From JBOGNO01 sp050747245 (GTDB lineage: Bacteria > Acidobacteriota > Terriglobia > Acidiferrales > UBA7541), in contig JBOGNO010000015.1 in assembly GCA_050747245.1 (NCBI GenBank), forward strand, positions 52,770-116,769: DNA of 64,000 nucleotides, in the 5' to 3' direction. The notes beneath the pieces were generated by a model. That model was not told where the DNA came from. It worked only from the letters and a program-made list of their open reading frames with translations, and did not search any database. A program made the position numbers and the translations under genes. Positions 50,828 through 60,001 of the stretch are shown here, piece by piece (positions within the stretch are counted from its first letter, which is position 1; the number at the start of each line of letters is the position of its first letter).

Positions 50828-52162
50828 TTGAATGCCGAAGCCACGGCGCGAACGGATTGGAAGCAAGCCGCGCGACAAATGCTTTCCGATACCCTTGCCG
50901 CCGCGAATATCGGCCTCGCCCTCGCAAAAAAGGTTGTTCGCTCGGGCTCGCGTATCCGCATCGCGGATGCGGAATTCGATCTCGCTGGGTATCGGCGGAT
51001 TGTCGGCATCGCGTTTGGCAAGGCCGCGTTCGCCATGGCTGCAGGCCTCAGCGATTTGCTCGCTCCCGATTTTCGCGCCGAGGGAATTCTCGTCGTTCCG
51101 ACAATTCCGCCGCGCTCGCTCGCCGGCTGGCAAACATTTATCGGCGGGCATCCCGTTCCCACCGCGCAAAGTTTTGCTGCCGCGCGCGCAATCTTGCAAA
51201 CTCTCGGCAGCTGCGGCCTGGAGACGCTGGTATTTTTTCTTCTCTCCGGCGGAGGTTCCGCGCTCGTCGAACTGCCGCTCGACGCGCGCGTTTCACTCGA
51301 GGATTTTCAGCAGTTGCACCGGCTGCTCGTTACCTGTGGCGCTTCGATTGGCGAAATCAACGCAATTCGCAAGCATCTATCGGCCACCAAGGGCGGCCGC
51401 CTCGCTGCGGCGGCGCCGCTGGCGACGAAAATTACTCTCGGCGTCAGCGATGTGCCCGAAGGCGAAGAATCCGCGCTCGCTTCCGGCCCCACTCTGCCCG
51501 ATCCCACGACGATTGCGGATGCCGAACGCATCGCGCGGGAGCACAAAATCATCGGAGAATTTCCGCCAGCGCTGCGTGAAATGTTTGAACGCCACGCGCT
51601 CATCGAGACTCCGAAATCCGGAGATGCCGCCTTCGGGCGCGCACATTTTAGTTTGCTTCTCGGCGTGCACGATTTGACTCACAACGCGCATCGCGCCGCC
51701 GAAGCCCACGGCTGCGTCACCATCTGCGACAATTCGACGGACAACTGGCCGGTCGAAAAGGCCGCGGATTTTTTGTTGGCGCAGCTTGAGATTCTGCACC
51801 GCGCAAATCCGGAAAGGCCCGTCGCGGTCATCGCCGACGGCGAAGTGAGCAGCCTGGTGACCGGCGACGGCACAGGCGGCAGAAATTCCGCGTTCGTTCT
51901 CGCTTGCGCCGCAAAGATTTTGGGAAAGCGCGTCACGGTGCTCAGCGCCGGCACGGATGGAATTGACGGCAACAGCCCCGCCGCGGGCGCTGTCGCTGAC
52001 GGTTCCACCATTGCGCGAGCCAAAGAGGCGGGCCTCGACGCTGCGGATTTTTTCCGCAGGAGCGATTCCTACTCGTTTTTCAAGAAGCTCGGCGACGAAA
52101 TTGAAACCGGCCCGACGGGAAATAACCTCCGCGATCTGAGGATTCTGATTCATGAGGCGTGA
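50828..52162 (+). CDS. Glycerate 2-kinase (GckA/TtuD, MOFRL family)
   Basis: This 444-residue protein has an N-terminal DUF4147 domain with GIAFGKAAFAM near residue 61, LSGGGSALVELP near 140, INAIRKHLSATKGGRLA near 177, and LGVSDVPEGEESALASGPT near 203. The C-terminal MOFRL domain contains NSAFVLACA and AGTDGIDGNSPAAGAV. It phosphorylates glycerate to 2-phosphoglycerate. The start is TTG, directly after the dehydrogenase stop. Confidence 0.88.
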   Translation: MNAEATARTDWKQAARQMLSDTLAAANIGLALAKKVVRSGSRIRIADAEFDLAGYRRIVGIAFGKAAFAMAAGLSDLLAPDFRAEGILVVPTIPPRSLAGWQTFIGGHPVPTAQSFAAARAILQTLGSCGLETLVFFLLSGGGSALVELPLDARVSLEDFQQLHRLLVTCGASIGEINAIRKHLSATKGGRLAAAAPLATKITLGVSDVPEGEESALASGPTLPDPTTIADAERIAREHKIIGEFPPALREMFERHALIETPKSGDAAFGRAHFSLLLGVHDLTHNAHRAAEAHGCVTICDNSTDNWPVEKAADFLLAQLEILHRANPERPVAVIADGEVSSLVTGDGTGGRNSAFVLACAAKILGKRVTVLSAGTDGIDGNSPAAGAVADGSTIARAKEAGLDAADFFRRSDSYSFFKKLGDEIETGPTGNNLRDLRILIHEA

Positions 52163-52163
52163 A

Positions 52164-52198
52164 ATAAAAAAGCGGGCGCCCCGCAATGCGAGACGCCC
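52164..52198 (-). terminator. Rho-independent terminator for the aminopeptidase gene
   Basis: On the minus strand GGGCGTCTCGC and GCGGGGCGCCC form an 11-bp stem (two G-U pairs) with loop ATT. GC plus six T follow. It lies 50 bp past the M1 gene stop. The plus strand has no T-run, so it acts leftward only. Confidence 0.75.
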
Positions 52199-52246
52199 TT
52201 GTGATTCCGGCGATCAGTTCGTTGCGGCTGAGCTGCCGTGGGGCCT

Positions 52247-54877
52247 TTACTTTTTGCCGCCCGCGAGCTGCGTTTCAATTTTCTGCAAACGCTCGTTCAT
52301 TTCCGCGATCTGCTGCTGGAGCTTCTCGAGCGCCTGCATCACGTCTGCATTTTCGCCTGGTTTTGCAGATTCTCCGGGGCCTGCTCCCGGCGCAGCTCCG
52401 CCCGGATTGTTGCCCGCAGCGGCCGCCTTCAGTCCGTCGATCTGCCCCTGGATCAGCGGCGCGATGCCGATGCTCAAGTCCGGGCTATGCAAAAGCTTCT
52501 CGAGCGCCGGAATTGCCGCCGGATCGCCGCGCTGCCCCAGCGCGAAGATGCAGGGGAAGCGCACGTCCGAGTATGGCTCATCGAGATACGAAGCGATGCG
52601 CAGCGTGATTTCCGTGTTTTTCTTGTCGAGTCCGGAAAGCGCAAATATTGCGGCGCCCCGGGTATTGAGCGGCTTTCCCGGCGCGGCCCATTCCTCGACG
52701 AGCGGCACAGCGCGGTCGTCGCCGAGCGCGCCCAGGCCATTAAGCCCCGCGCTGCGCAGAGTGTCATCCGGGGAATCGGTTGTGAGAGCCGCGGAAAGAA
52801 CATCGAAGGCATCTTTCGACTTCGCCTGGCCAAGCGCGCGGAGCGCCGAGGCGCGCACGCGCCAGGCCGTGTCGTCGCGAGAGATGGATTCGAGCTTTGC
52901 AGGAAGCGAGGCATCGTCCTTAAAGTGGCCGAGCTGCGAAACAGCCACCTCGCGCACCCAGGGCTGTTCGTTCGAAACCGCGGCGAGAATTTGTTTTTCC
53001 GCCGAAGCGCCGCCGATCGAGCCGAGCGCGCGGAGGGACTCGATGCGCACGCCCCAGAAAGGGTCGTTCGTGGCCGCCTGGCCGAGCGCCGCAACCGCGT
53101 CCTCGTTGTCTTTGATTTTGCCGAGAGCCACAGCGGCGTCGGCGCGGTCCGCGACGTTTTCGGCATTCTTAAGCTGATAGATCCATTCTTGCGGGGTCTT
53201 GTTGAACTCGACCGATTTCAAAATCTTGTCGCCCTTGTCGAAGAGCACCATGAGCGGCGGGCCATCCACCGCGAAGGAGAGGGTTTCATCGGCTTTGCTG
53301 ACGTCGATGGGAAAAGTCTTGCGACCCGAGGCCGTGGCGATTTCGACTTCCACAGGCACGTGAAAAATTCCTACGTGGCCCTCGACTTTTTGTGTTTGCT
53401 TGACGGTGAGATTCACTTTCTTCGCCCCGTCATCGTAAGCAGAAGAGATTTGAAACTTGGGAGCGCCCGCGCCATAGACCCACTGATTGAAAAATTCGTC
53501 GGTGTTCACGCCGGTAGCTTCCTCAATCGATTTTTCGAGGTCTGCGGTGACGACGTTTTGCAACCGATGTGCTTCCAGATAGTGATGCATACCATTCCAG
53601 AAATTCTCGTCGCCAATTTGCGAGCGAAGCATTTTCAGCACCCAACCGCCCTTGGTGTAGATGTTGCCGCTAAGCTCAAGCGAGTTGGTGATGCTGTAGT
53701 CCACGATGGGGCGAGTGTAGAGTTGTTGCTCCTGGAACCAGCCGCTGCGCTCCTGCCAGAATTCGTAGTCCACGGCATCTTTGCCATAGTGCGACTCGTT
53801 CCAGAAGTGCTCGAAGTAGGTGGCGAATCCCTCGTTGAGCCACAGATTGGCCCAATCCTTCGTGGTGAGGAGATCGCCGAACCATTGATGCGCCATTTCA
53901 TGGGAGAGCAAGCCATCGGAGCCGGCGCGGAATTCCGATTCTTGTTTTGGATTGATGAGGCCGCGGGAAGTAAGTGTGGTCGCGCTGGTGTTCTCCATGC
54001 CGCCGACCACAAAATCATCCACCATGGACTGCGCATATTGCGCCCAAGGATAGCGGACGCCGAGTTTGTCGGAAAACGTGCTGAGCATGTCCTGCGTGCG
54101 CACGAACGTGGGCGAGATGTCGCTCTCATCGCCTTTCGGTACGACGAAGCGCACGGGCATGCCGCGCCAGGTTTCGTCCTTTTCAATAAATTCTCCCGCC
54201 ACCAAAGAAATCAAATACGTGGACATGGGCTCGGATTGTTTCCAGTCCCACGTCTTCATGCCGTTTGGCTCCGCTTTGACGCCGACGAGGCGGCCATTGG
54301 AAATCGTGACCCAATTCGCGGGAACGGTCAGGATCATTTCGGAGGTGGCGCGATTATTGGGGTAATCGTAAATCGGTATGTAGAAATGCGTGTCCTCGTC
54401 TTCGCCCTGGGACCAAACCTGTTTCGGGCGATCGGGATAGAGCTTGTCGGGAAGTACGAAATAAAGCCCTTTCTTCGGCTGGGCGTTGTAGCGGATGATG
54501 ACCTCAAATTTCTGACCGACGCGAGCGGGAGAGTCGAGAGTAACGAGCAACTGATTTTCGGGTGTCTGGAAACTTGCCTTCTTACCGTTGACGGTGACCT
54601 CATCGATGTTGATCTGCGAAGAATCAAATTTGAGCGCAGAGATCCCGTCGCGAAGAATCGAGAGGTTTTGCGTAGTCTCGCCTGCGACGGAGCGTTTGTC
54701 GAGATCGAAACGGAGATGCGTGCGAACACTTTCCAGCTGATAATCGCGGCTGCGCGCATAGGGGCTTATGTCTCCGCGCAAAGCAGCGGGAACAAGGGCG
54801 AACGCGAGGAGCAGGGCGAGGCTGCCCAGCCAGCGCGCCTTGAGAGGCATGGAAAAGCGATTAGAAACCAATTTCAT
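52247..54877 (-). CDS. Secreted M1-family zinc aminopeptidase with HEAT-like repeats
   Basis: This is an 876-residue enzyme from ATG 54877 (GGAG 6-7 nt upstream). It has a signal peptide and an N-terminal beta domain. GGMENTSATT is the exopeptidase motif; HEMAHQWFG with NEGFATY is the complete zinc site. After about residue 590, HEAT/PBS-like repeats (RADAAVALGKIKDNEDAVAALG and similar) run to about 800, followed by a Gly/Pro linker and a C-terminal coiled coil. It cleaves N-terminal residues of peptides, probably periplasmic. All catalytic residues are intact, unlike the homologue at 8550-10691. Confidence 0.9.
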   Translation of the reverse strand: MKLVSNRFSMPLKARWLGSLALLLAFALVPAALRGDISPYARSRDYQLESVRTHLRFDLDKRSVAGETTQNLSILRDGISALKFDSSQINIDEVTVNGKKASFQTPENQLLVTLDSPARVGQKFEVIIRYNAQPKKGLYFVLPDKLYPDRPKQVWSQGEDEDTHFYIPIYDYPNNRATSEMILTVPANWVTISNGRLVGVKAEPNGMKTWDWKQSEPMSTYLISLVAGEFIEKDETWRGMPVRFVVPKGDESDISPTFVRTQDMLSTFSDKLGVRYPWAQYAQSMVDDFVVGGMENTSATTLTSRGLINPKQESEFRAGSDGLLSHEMAHQWFGDLLTTKDWANLWLNEGFATYFEHFWNESHYGKDAVDYEFWQERSGWFQEQQLYTRPIVDYSITNSLELSGNIYTKGGWVLKMLRSQIGDENFWNGMHHYLEAHRLQNVVTADLEKSIEEATGVNTDEFFNQWVYGAGAPKFQISSAYDDGAKKVNLTVKQTQKVEGHVGIFHVPVEVEIATASGRKTFPIDVSKADETLSFAVDGPPLMVLFDKGDKILKSVEFNKTPQEWIYQLKNAENVADRADAAVALGKIKDNEDAVAALGQAATNDPFWGVRIESLRALGSIGGASAEKQILAAVSNEQPWVREVAVSQLGHFKDDASLPAKLESISRDDTAWRVRASALRALGQAKSKDAFDVLSAALTTDSPDDTLRSAGLNGLGALGDDRAVPLVEEWAAPGKPLNTRGAAIFALSGLDKKNTEITLRIASYLDEPYSDVRFPCIFALGQRGDPAAIPALEKLLHSPDLSIGIAPLIQGQIDGLKAAAAGNNPGGAAPGAGPGESAKPGENADVMQALEKLQQQIAEMNERLQKIETQLAGGKK

Positions 54878-54982
54878 TATTTTCTCCATTTGGGTTTTTT
54901 CGAAGATTGCGAAACGCGCAGCAGTATACACAAAATGCGCGTGCGAGTGGCATGCAGTCAGCGGAAAACGGGAGGGCTTCGA

Positions 54983-55774
54983 TCACAAGAGGCCTTTCAC
55001 CAAGCCGCCATCCACGGCGATGGTCGTGCCGTTGATGTAGCTAGCGCGCTCGGAAGCGAGGAAGGCCACGAGGGCCGCGAATTCCTCGGGGCGGCCAAGA
55101 CGTCCGGCGGGAACCTGGGCAGCCATGCGCGCGAGAATCTCCTCGCGGGAGAGGCCTGCCGTGGCGGCCTGCTTCCCGGCGAGTTGTTCCAGGCGTGCGG
55201 TGAGTGTGAAGCCCGGACAAACGTTGTTGACTGTGATGCCGTCGGCGCCAAATTCATTCGCGAGCGTGCGCGCCAGGCCGGCCACGGCGGCGCGCACGGA
55301 ATTGGAGAGCAGCAGGCCATCCACGGGCTGCTTCACGGAGACGCTGGTGATGGTGATAAGGCGTCCCCATTTGCGCGCGCGCATGCGAGGAAGAACTTCG
55401 CGCGCAAAATGCACGGTGCTCATCAGATTGAGGTCCACGGCGGAGCGCCAGTCTTCGAGGGAGATTTCCACGAATTTCTTCGCGGGCGGGCCACCGGCAT
55501 TGGTGACGCAGATATCGATTTTTCCAAATCGCTTATCGACGGCTTCGACGAAGCGATGGACGGCAGCGGCGTCGGTTACGTCGAATGCCTGCCAGATAAT
55601 TTCACGACCATTCGCCCGCGAGATTTCGCGCGCAGTTTTTTCGACCTCGGTGGCCGTGCGAGCGCAAATGGCGACTTCAGCGCCTTCGCGGGAAAATTCC
55701 TCAGCGACAGCGCGGCCCAGACCTTTGCTCGCGGCGGCGACGATGGCCACGCGGCCGTTCAATCCGAGATCCAT
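54983..55774 (-). CDS. SDR-family oxidoreductase with atypical active site
   Basis: This 263-residue SDR has AAASKGLGRAVAEEF for NAD(P) binding, TNAGGP and ITSVSV (catalytic Ser region). Where YxxxK is expected it reads LLLSNSVRAAVAG, so the catalytic Tyr and Lys are replaced. This variant occurs in a known SDR subgroup often labelled 3-oxoacyl-ACP reductase. It is 26 bp downstream of the cupin gene on the same strand. Substrate unknown. Confidence 0.8.
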   Translation of the reverse strand: MDLGLNGRVAIVAAASKGLGRAVAEEFSREGAEVAICARTATEVEKTAREISRANGREIIWQAFDVTDAAAVHRFVEAVDKRFGKIDICVTNAGGPPAKKFVEISLEDWRSAVDLNLMSTVHFAREVLPRMRARKWGRLITITSVSVKQPVDGLLLSNSVRAAVAGLARTLANEFGADGITVNNVCPGFTLTARLEQLAGKQAATAGLSREEILARMAAQVPAGRLGRPEEFAALVAFLASERASYINGTTIAVDGGLVKGLL

Positions 55775-55800
55775 TGTGCAGCGCCCTCCGGAAATTATTC

Positions 55801-56151
55801 TTACTTGCGCAGATACGCGTCGTCTTTGCGAATCCAGTCCTCGCGCGGCGGGCTGAAGACGTCCATGTCATCCGTGTCTTCGAGAGCCTCGGCGGCGTGC
55901 GGTACGTCCGCGGGAATCAGAAGAATTTCGCCAGGGCGGACGACGAGTTCGTGGTCGTCAAAAATGAATTTGAGGGCGCCGGACATGACCATAGTGATTT
56001 GCTCGTTGGGGTGAAAATGACGCGGCACGACAGCGCCTTTCTTGAGGAAGACGCGGGCGATAGTCATCCGTTCGGTGCTGACCATGCGGCGCGAAAGTGC
56101 GCCGCTCAGTTTTTCAAGTTCGAGCTTTTCCCAGTGTGTGTGTGTCACCAT
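55801..56151 (-). CDS. Single-domain cupin protein
   Basis: This 116-residue cupin-2 fold protein starts at MVTHTHW; AGGAG lies 9 nt upstream of ATG 56151, while ATG 56184 is an alternative. Metal-binding motif 1 is VVPRHFHPNEQITMVMSG and motif 2 is ILLIPADVPHAAEAL. It is typical of small metal-binding isomerase/dioxygenase-like cupins. It forms a pair with the downstream SDR. Confidence 0.8.
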   Translation of the reverse strand: MVTHTHWEKLELEKLSGALSRRMVSTERMTIARVFLKKGAVVPRHFHPNEQITMVMSGALKFIFDDHELVVRPGEILLIPADVPHAAEALEDTDDMDVFSPPREDWIRKDDAYLRK

Positions 56152-56293
56152 GAATCCAGGCTCCTGCTGCTCGGTGCTCTGCATGCGCTCTCAAACGCGA
56201 CAAGGAGTATAAACGATGCACTGCGGGACGAAGGTAGGAAACGCACTGGCGGGCGCCGCGGTGCGGCGCTAAGATGCGACAGGATTGGTGCAA

Positions 56294-56878
56294 ATGAACT
56301 TCTGGAAAATCCTTGCCGCGATCGTGCTTTGCGCGGAACTGCCTGTGCCGCTGTACTGGTTCATCGTGCATCCGCAGGTCGCGTTCTGGAGGAAACATCA
56401 GCGCGCAGCGTACGCGCTGGGCTTGCTGGTGCCGTGGCCGGGTGTCGCCGTGCTACTTTTTTATTTTCGCGGCGAGCTTTTCAAGCAAGCGCCGCCGGCG
56501 GTCTGGGCTGTGACGGTTGCCGCTGCACTATTCGCGCTCGATGCCTGGATTTGGGTTCGCGTGGCGCGTGACCTAGGAGGCCGACGACTGGCAGGCGTGG
56601 CTGAGCTATCGGGCGGCGGAGAAATTTCAGCCGCGGGAATTTACGGGCGCGTCCGGCATCCGCGGTATTTGGGAATGATGCTGGTAGTGGCGGCCTCGGG
56701 GATGCTGGTGGGAACACGATGGCTGTGGGTAGTTATCGGGGCGTGGAGCATGATGACGCTGGGAACAATTGCGCTCGAAGAGCGGGAGATGCGGACGCGG
56801 TTCGGAGCCGAGTACGAAATGTACTCGCAGCGAGTGCCGCGATTTTTTCCACGCACGATGCGTCCCGGGGAGAAATGA
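56294..56878 (+). CDS. Isoprenylcysteine carboxyl methyltransferase-like membrane methyltransferase
   Basis: This 194-residue protein has five or so TM helices. Its C-terminal ICMT/PEMT signature includes GIYGRVRHPRYLG (SAM-binding RHPxY) near residue 136 and EEREMRTRFGAEYEMYSQRVPRF at the end. In bacteria such enzymes methylate lipids or unidentified acceptors. ATG 56294 is preferred over TTG 56285. A glycosyltransferase gene follows after 4 nt. Confidence 0.82.
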   Translation: MNFWKILAAIVLCAELPVPLYWFIVHPQVAFWRKHQRAAYALGLLVPWPGVAVLLFYFRGELFKQAPPAVWAVTVAAALFALDAWIWVRVARDLGGRRLAGVAELSGGGEISAAGIYGRVRHPRYLGMMLVVAASGMLVGTRWLWVVIGAWSMMTLGTIALEEREMRTRFGAEYEMYSQRVPRFFPRTMRPGEK

Positions 56879-56882
56879 ACCG

Positions 56883-57728
56883 GTGGGCGCGAGTGCCGAT
56901 GCGGTGCAGGCGTCCGTCGTCGTCACCACGTACAACGACAGCGCCATCCTGGAGAGCACGCTTGCGGCATTTGCCGTGCAGAGCGCTTCGGATTTTGAAT
57001 TGGTGATTGCGGATGATGGCTCTCGCGAAGATTATTCGGCGACATTCGAAAGATGGGCGAGACGTTTCCGGGATGGAATCACGCACGTGTGGCACGAGGA
57101 CAAGGGGTTTCGTCGGGCGCGCATCCTGAACGGAGCGATTCGCACGTGCCGAGCCGCGCGAATTGTTTTTTCGGACGCGGATTGTCTTCCGCACCGGGAT
57201 TTCGTCCGTAATCATTTGGCGTATCTCGAGCCTGGAATCGTGATCACGGGAAGGCGCGTACACATCGCGCGCGAGGCGGTTCCCGCGCCGGAAGAAATCT
57301 TGCACGGCGGCCTGAAGATGGGGATGGCGCGGCTAATCCTGCTGAGGTTTCAGGGAAGGGCGCAACGAATCGAGCACGGGATAGTCAGCCCGATTTTGTA
57401 TGAAGCGTCGCGCAACGGAATCCTGGGGAGCAATTGCTCAATTGGCCGCGAGGATCTGGAAGCAGTGAACGGATTCAGCGCGGAATTTGAAGGCTGGGGC
57501 GGGGAGGACACAGACCTGGCAATGCGGCTTGCGCGCACGGGCGTGCGGGTGCGAAATTTGCGGAACAAAGTGGTGCAATATCACGTGCGACACGCGCAGA
57601 GGAACGAGGACACGGTAGGCTGGCGAGCGCTGATGGACCGCTACGCCCGAGAGAATGTGACGCGCGCGCCGGAAGGGCTGGCTGAAATTCGCGAAGGGGA
57701 TTTTGAGGTGCGGCGGTATCCGAGATGA
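56883..57728 (+). CDS. Family 2 glycosyltransferase
   Basis: From GTG 56883 (GGGGAG 9 nt upstream) the frame gives 281 residues. ASVVVTTYNDSAILESTL is the GT-A nucleotide-binding start, and DDGS and FSDADC carry the DxD-type metal motif. GWGGEDTDLAMRL is the galactosyltransferase-type C-terminal motif. It probably adds a sugar to a cell-surface or lipid acceptor. It overlaps the next gene by ATGA. Confidence 0.85.
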   Translation: MGASADAVQASVVVTTYNDSAILESTLAAFAVQSASDFELVIADDGSREDYSATFERWARRFRDGITHVWHEDKGFRRARILNGAIRTCRAARIVFSDADCLPHRDFVRNHLAYLEPGIVITGRRVHIAREAVPAPEEILHGGLKMGMARLILLRFQGRAQRIEHGIVSPILYEASRNGILGSNCSIGREDLEAVNGFSAEFEGWGGEDTDLAMRLARTGVRVRNLRNKVVQYHVRHAQRNEDTVGWRALMDRYARENVTRAPEGLAEIREGDFEVRRYPR

Positions 57729-58222
57729 TTTCGCGGACAGTAATTTGGGCGCTATTCCTTATCTTCAGCGCGGCAACAGGCCAGGAGCCGGTGGCGCGGG
57801 CGCCATTGCCCGTGCGAGTGACGCTTTGCGAACTGGCGAAGGCGCCGGAGAATTACGCGGGGAAGATGATAGAAATTCGCGCTCGCATCACTGGATATAG
57901 CGAGCCCGTCCTGGATGATTTTTCGGAAAAGGAATCCTGCGCAACACATTTCACAGTGATCCTGGCGAACCCGGATGACGTGAAGCCGCGAGCGAAATTC
58001 GATCTAGTGCGCGACTATTCGCTGGACAAGTTCCATCAGGACTTGCAGCACGCGATGACCGTTGAAGCAACCCTGGAGGGAAGGTTCGACACAGTGTTTG
58101 AGTTGAAGGAAGGCAAACAGGTGCGGACCGGGAAAGGGTATGGAAAAGAGCATGACGCGGAGGGGAGACTGGTGCTGCGAAGAATTACGAAGTTGGAAGC
58201 GTGGCACATCGAAAGAAGGTAG
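57725..58222 (+). CDS. Secreted hypothetical protein
   Basis: This 165-residue protein has a signal peptide (VIWALFLIFSAATGQ). The body is a small beta-rich domain with LCELAKAPENYAGKMIEIRARITG, a layout reminiscent of OB-fold single-strand-binding-like periplasmic proteins, and a Cys in ESCATHF. Overlap with the glycosyltransferase gene suggests co-expression. Function not recognised. Confidence 0.65.
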   Translation: MISRTVIWALFLIFSAATGQEPVARAPLPVRVTLCELAKAPENYAGKMIEIRARITGYSEPVLDDFSEKESCATHFTVILANPDDVKPRAKFDLVRDYSLDKFHQDLQHAMTVEATLEGRFDTVFELKEGKQVRTGKGYGKEHDAEGRLVLRRITKLEAWHIERR

Positions 58223-58401
58223 AGATCGGTGCCGAGGCAGGCTGAGAAGCGTGTGGCGAGGGATGCTTGGTAGCGCATGATTTCTGTTATGCTCTGCCGC
58301 AAACAGGAACGAAAGGGAGCGAACGAATCAGCCGCTCCGGAAGGACACGACGGGATAAGGATCGCGGGCCAGCGCGGGAATTACGGAGAGAGGAGGGAAG
58401 C

Positions 58402-59550
58402 ATGCGTCGTGTGGGAATGCTGTTAGTGGGAATCCTGATCTCCGCGGCAGGCGCGCGTGCGCAAATTGGTAAGAGCGTGAGTGTCTCCGCTGGAACGCCA
58501 GAAGACAAAGCGCTCGGAGAAATCTACGCGGCGACGGATCCTGCGCAGAAACTGCAACTTCTCGATAAGTTCATGAGTGAGTTCGGGAAGGGCGACCTGG
58601 AGATGCTGGGCGATCAGATTTATGCTTCGACCTATCTGGAACAGAAAAACTACAACATGGCATACGAGTACGCGCAGAAAGTGCTGGGCCTGGACGCAGA
58701 CAATTTTTCTGCGGCGGTAACCCTGGTGCACGCGGCTGAAGGAATGAAAGACGCGAGTAAAATGTTCGACGCCGCGGCGCAGGCGGTGGATATTCTCAAG
58801 CGCTATGAGGCCGCCCCCCGGCCCGAGGGAACTCCCGAGCAGCAATGGGAGCAGGATCGCGATCAGAATCTGGAAAATGCGAAAGGGGACGTGAGCTACA
58901 TGCAATACGCTTTGTATCAAGCTGCGTTCGGAGCCACAGACCCAGCGGCAAAGGCCGGATATTTCGAGCGGCTGGTGACGCTGTTCCCCGATTCTCCTTA
59001 TGCGCTCGATGCCGCTGAACAGTCCGTGTTCGCCTACCAGCAAGCGCAGAATTTTCCGAAGATGATTGCGGCGGCGCAAAATATTCTGGCGGCGCATCCC
59101 GATGATGCGGGCATGCTCGTGTTGCTGGCCGATTATTGGAGCGACAAAGGGCTGGACGTCGACAAGGCCGGGGCAAACGCACAAAAAGCGCTCGACGTGC
59201 TGGGGAAAGCGACGAAGCCGGGAAATGTTACCGACGAGCAATGGCAACAACAGGTATCCGTGCAAAAAGGGGTTGCCTATTCAGCGCTTGGACAAGTAGA
59301 CGTCATTCGCGGCCGCAACGCGCAGGCAGTCGAAGCGTTTAAAGAGGCGAATCCATTGTTGAAAACTGTTCCTTATTACTACGGCAGAAATCTCTATCGC
59401 TTGGGATTTACACTCGCAAAAATGCAGAGGATTCCGGAAGCGAAAGACGCGCTGAATCAAGCCATTGCGGTAAACAGCCCGTATCGCGGCCTGGCACAGC
59501 AGACGCTTGACAAAATTGGAGGCGCGCCGCCGCGCCGCACAAAACACTAG
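58402..59550 (+). CDS. Exported TPR-repeat protein
   Basis: This 382-residue protein starts at ATG 58402, preceded by GAGGAGG. The signal peptide ends near GARAQ (residue 20). TPR-like helical repeats cover about 40-370 (for example LEQKNYNMAYEYAQKVLGLDADN and FPDSPYALDAAEQSVFAYQQAQN). A periplasmic scaffold role is likely; no enzyme motif is seen. Confidence 0.75.
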   Translation: MRRVGMLLVGILISAAGARAQIGKSVSVSAGTPEDKALGEIYAATDPAQKLQLLDKFMSEFGKGDLEMLGDQIYASTYLEQKNYNMAYEYAQKVLGLDADNFSAAVTLVHAAEGMKDASKMFDAAAQAVDILKRYEAAPRPEGTPEQQWEQDRDQNLENAKGDVSYMQYALYQAAFGATDPAAKAGYFERLVTLFPDSPYALDAAEQSVFAYQQAQNFPKMIAAAQNILAAHPDDAGMLVLLADYWSDKGLDVDKAGANAQKALDVLGKATKPGNVTDEQWQQQVSVQKGVAYSALGQVDVIRGRNAQAVEAFKEANPLLKTVPYYYGRNLYRLGFTLAKMQRIPEAKDALNQAIAVNSPYRGLAQQTLDKIGGAPPRRTKH

Positions 59551-60001
59551 GAAAGCAAGACGATTGTTGTGGGTCGGCGAAAGAACAAGGGATCTGGCGG
59601 ATCTTCAGTACGAGCCATCTTAGAGGTTGCCACGGAGGTGTTTGCAATGCTTGGAGACGTCCTGGTTGGTGCTCGCACGATACTCAATGCTTGCCTCCAT
59701 GCTGGTAGTGGCTAACCATTGGCGTCGCGAGTTTCGGAGTACAGGGAACTCATTCGCAACCGAGGGCAATCATCGGACCGCGAACTGCGGCGCGGCGCCC
59801 AGACACAAGACAGAAAACCTAGCAACGAAATGTGTGACCGTTCCTCCATTGCAGCCGGATATTGTTTCTTGCGGAGCTGTCCAATTACGGCCTTGACGCA
59901 TAATGTCAATGTTAGAGATGCTATGGGTTTGACACAAAGACTGAGCCTAACTGGACTGAGCGGCGGGAAGCCCGGCCCGCACGATCCGACGAAGCATTCC
60001 C
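59551..60001. other. 451-bp gene-free region upstream of the cyclase gene
   Basis: No convincing ORF. TTGAC-GCATAAT-GTCAA (59893-59909) is a perfect 5-bp dyad with a 7-bp spacer and may be an operator for the following gene. TTGACA at 59939-59944 may be a -35 element, but no good -10 is visible. Nothing else is recognised. Confidence 0.4.

Noticed and set aside
52238..56014. A 1258-codon open frame on the plus strand
   Set aside because: It lies antisense to the M1 aminopeptidase and SDR genes. It is His/Arg/Phe-rich with no domain, as expected when high-GC third positions leave the opposite strand open.
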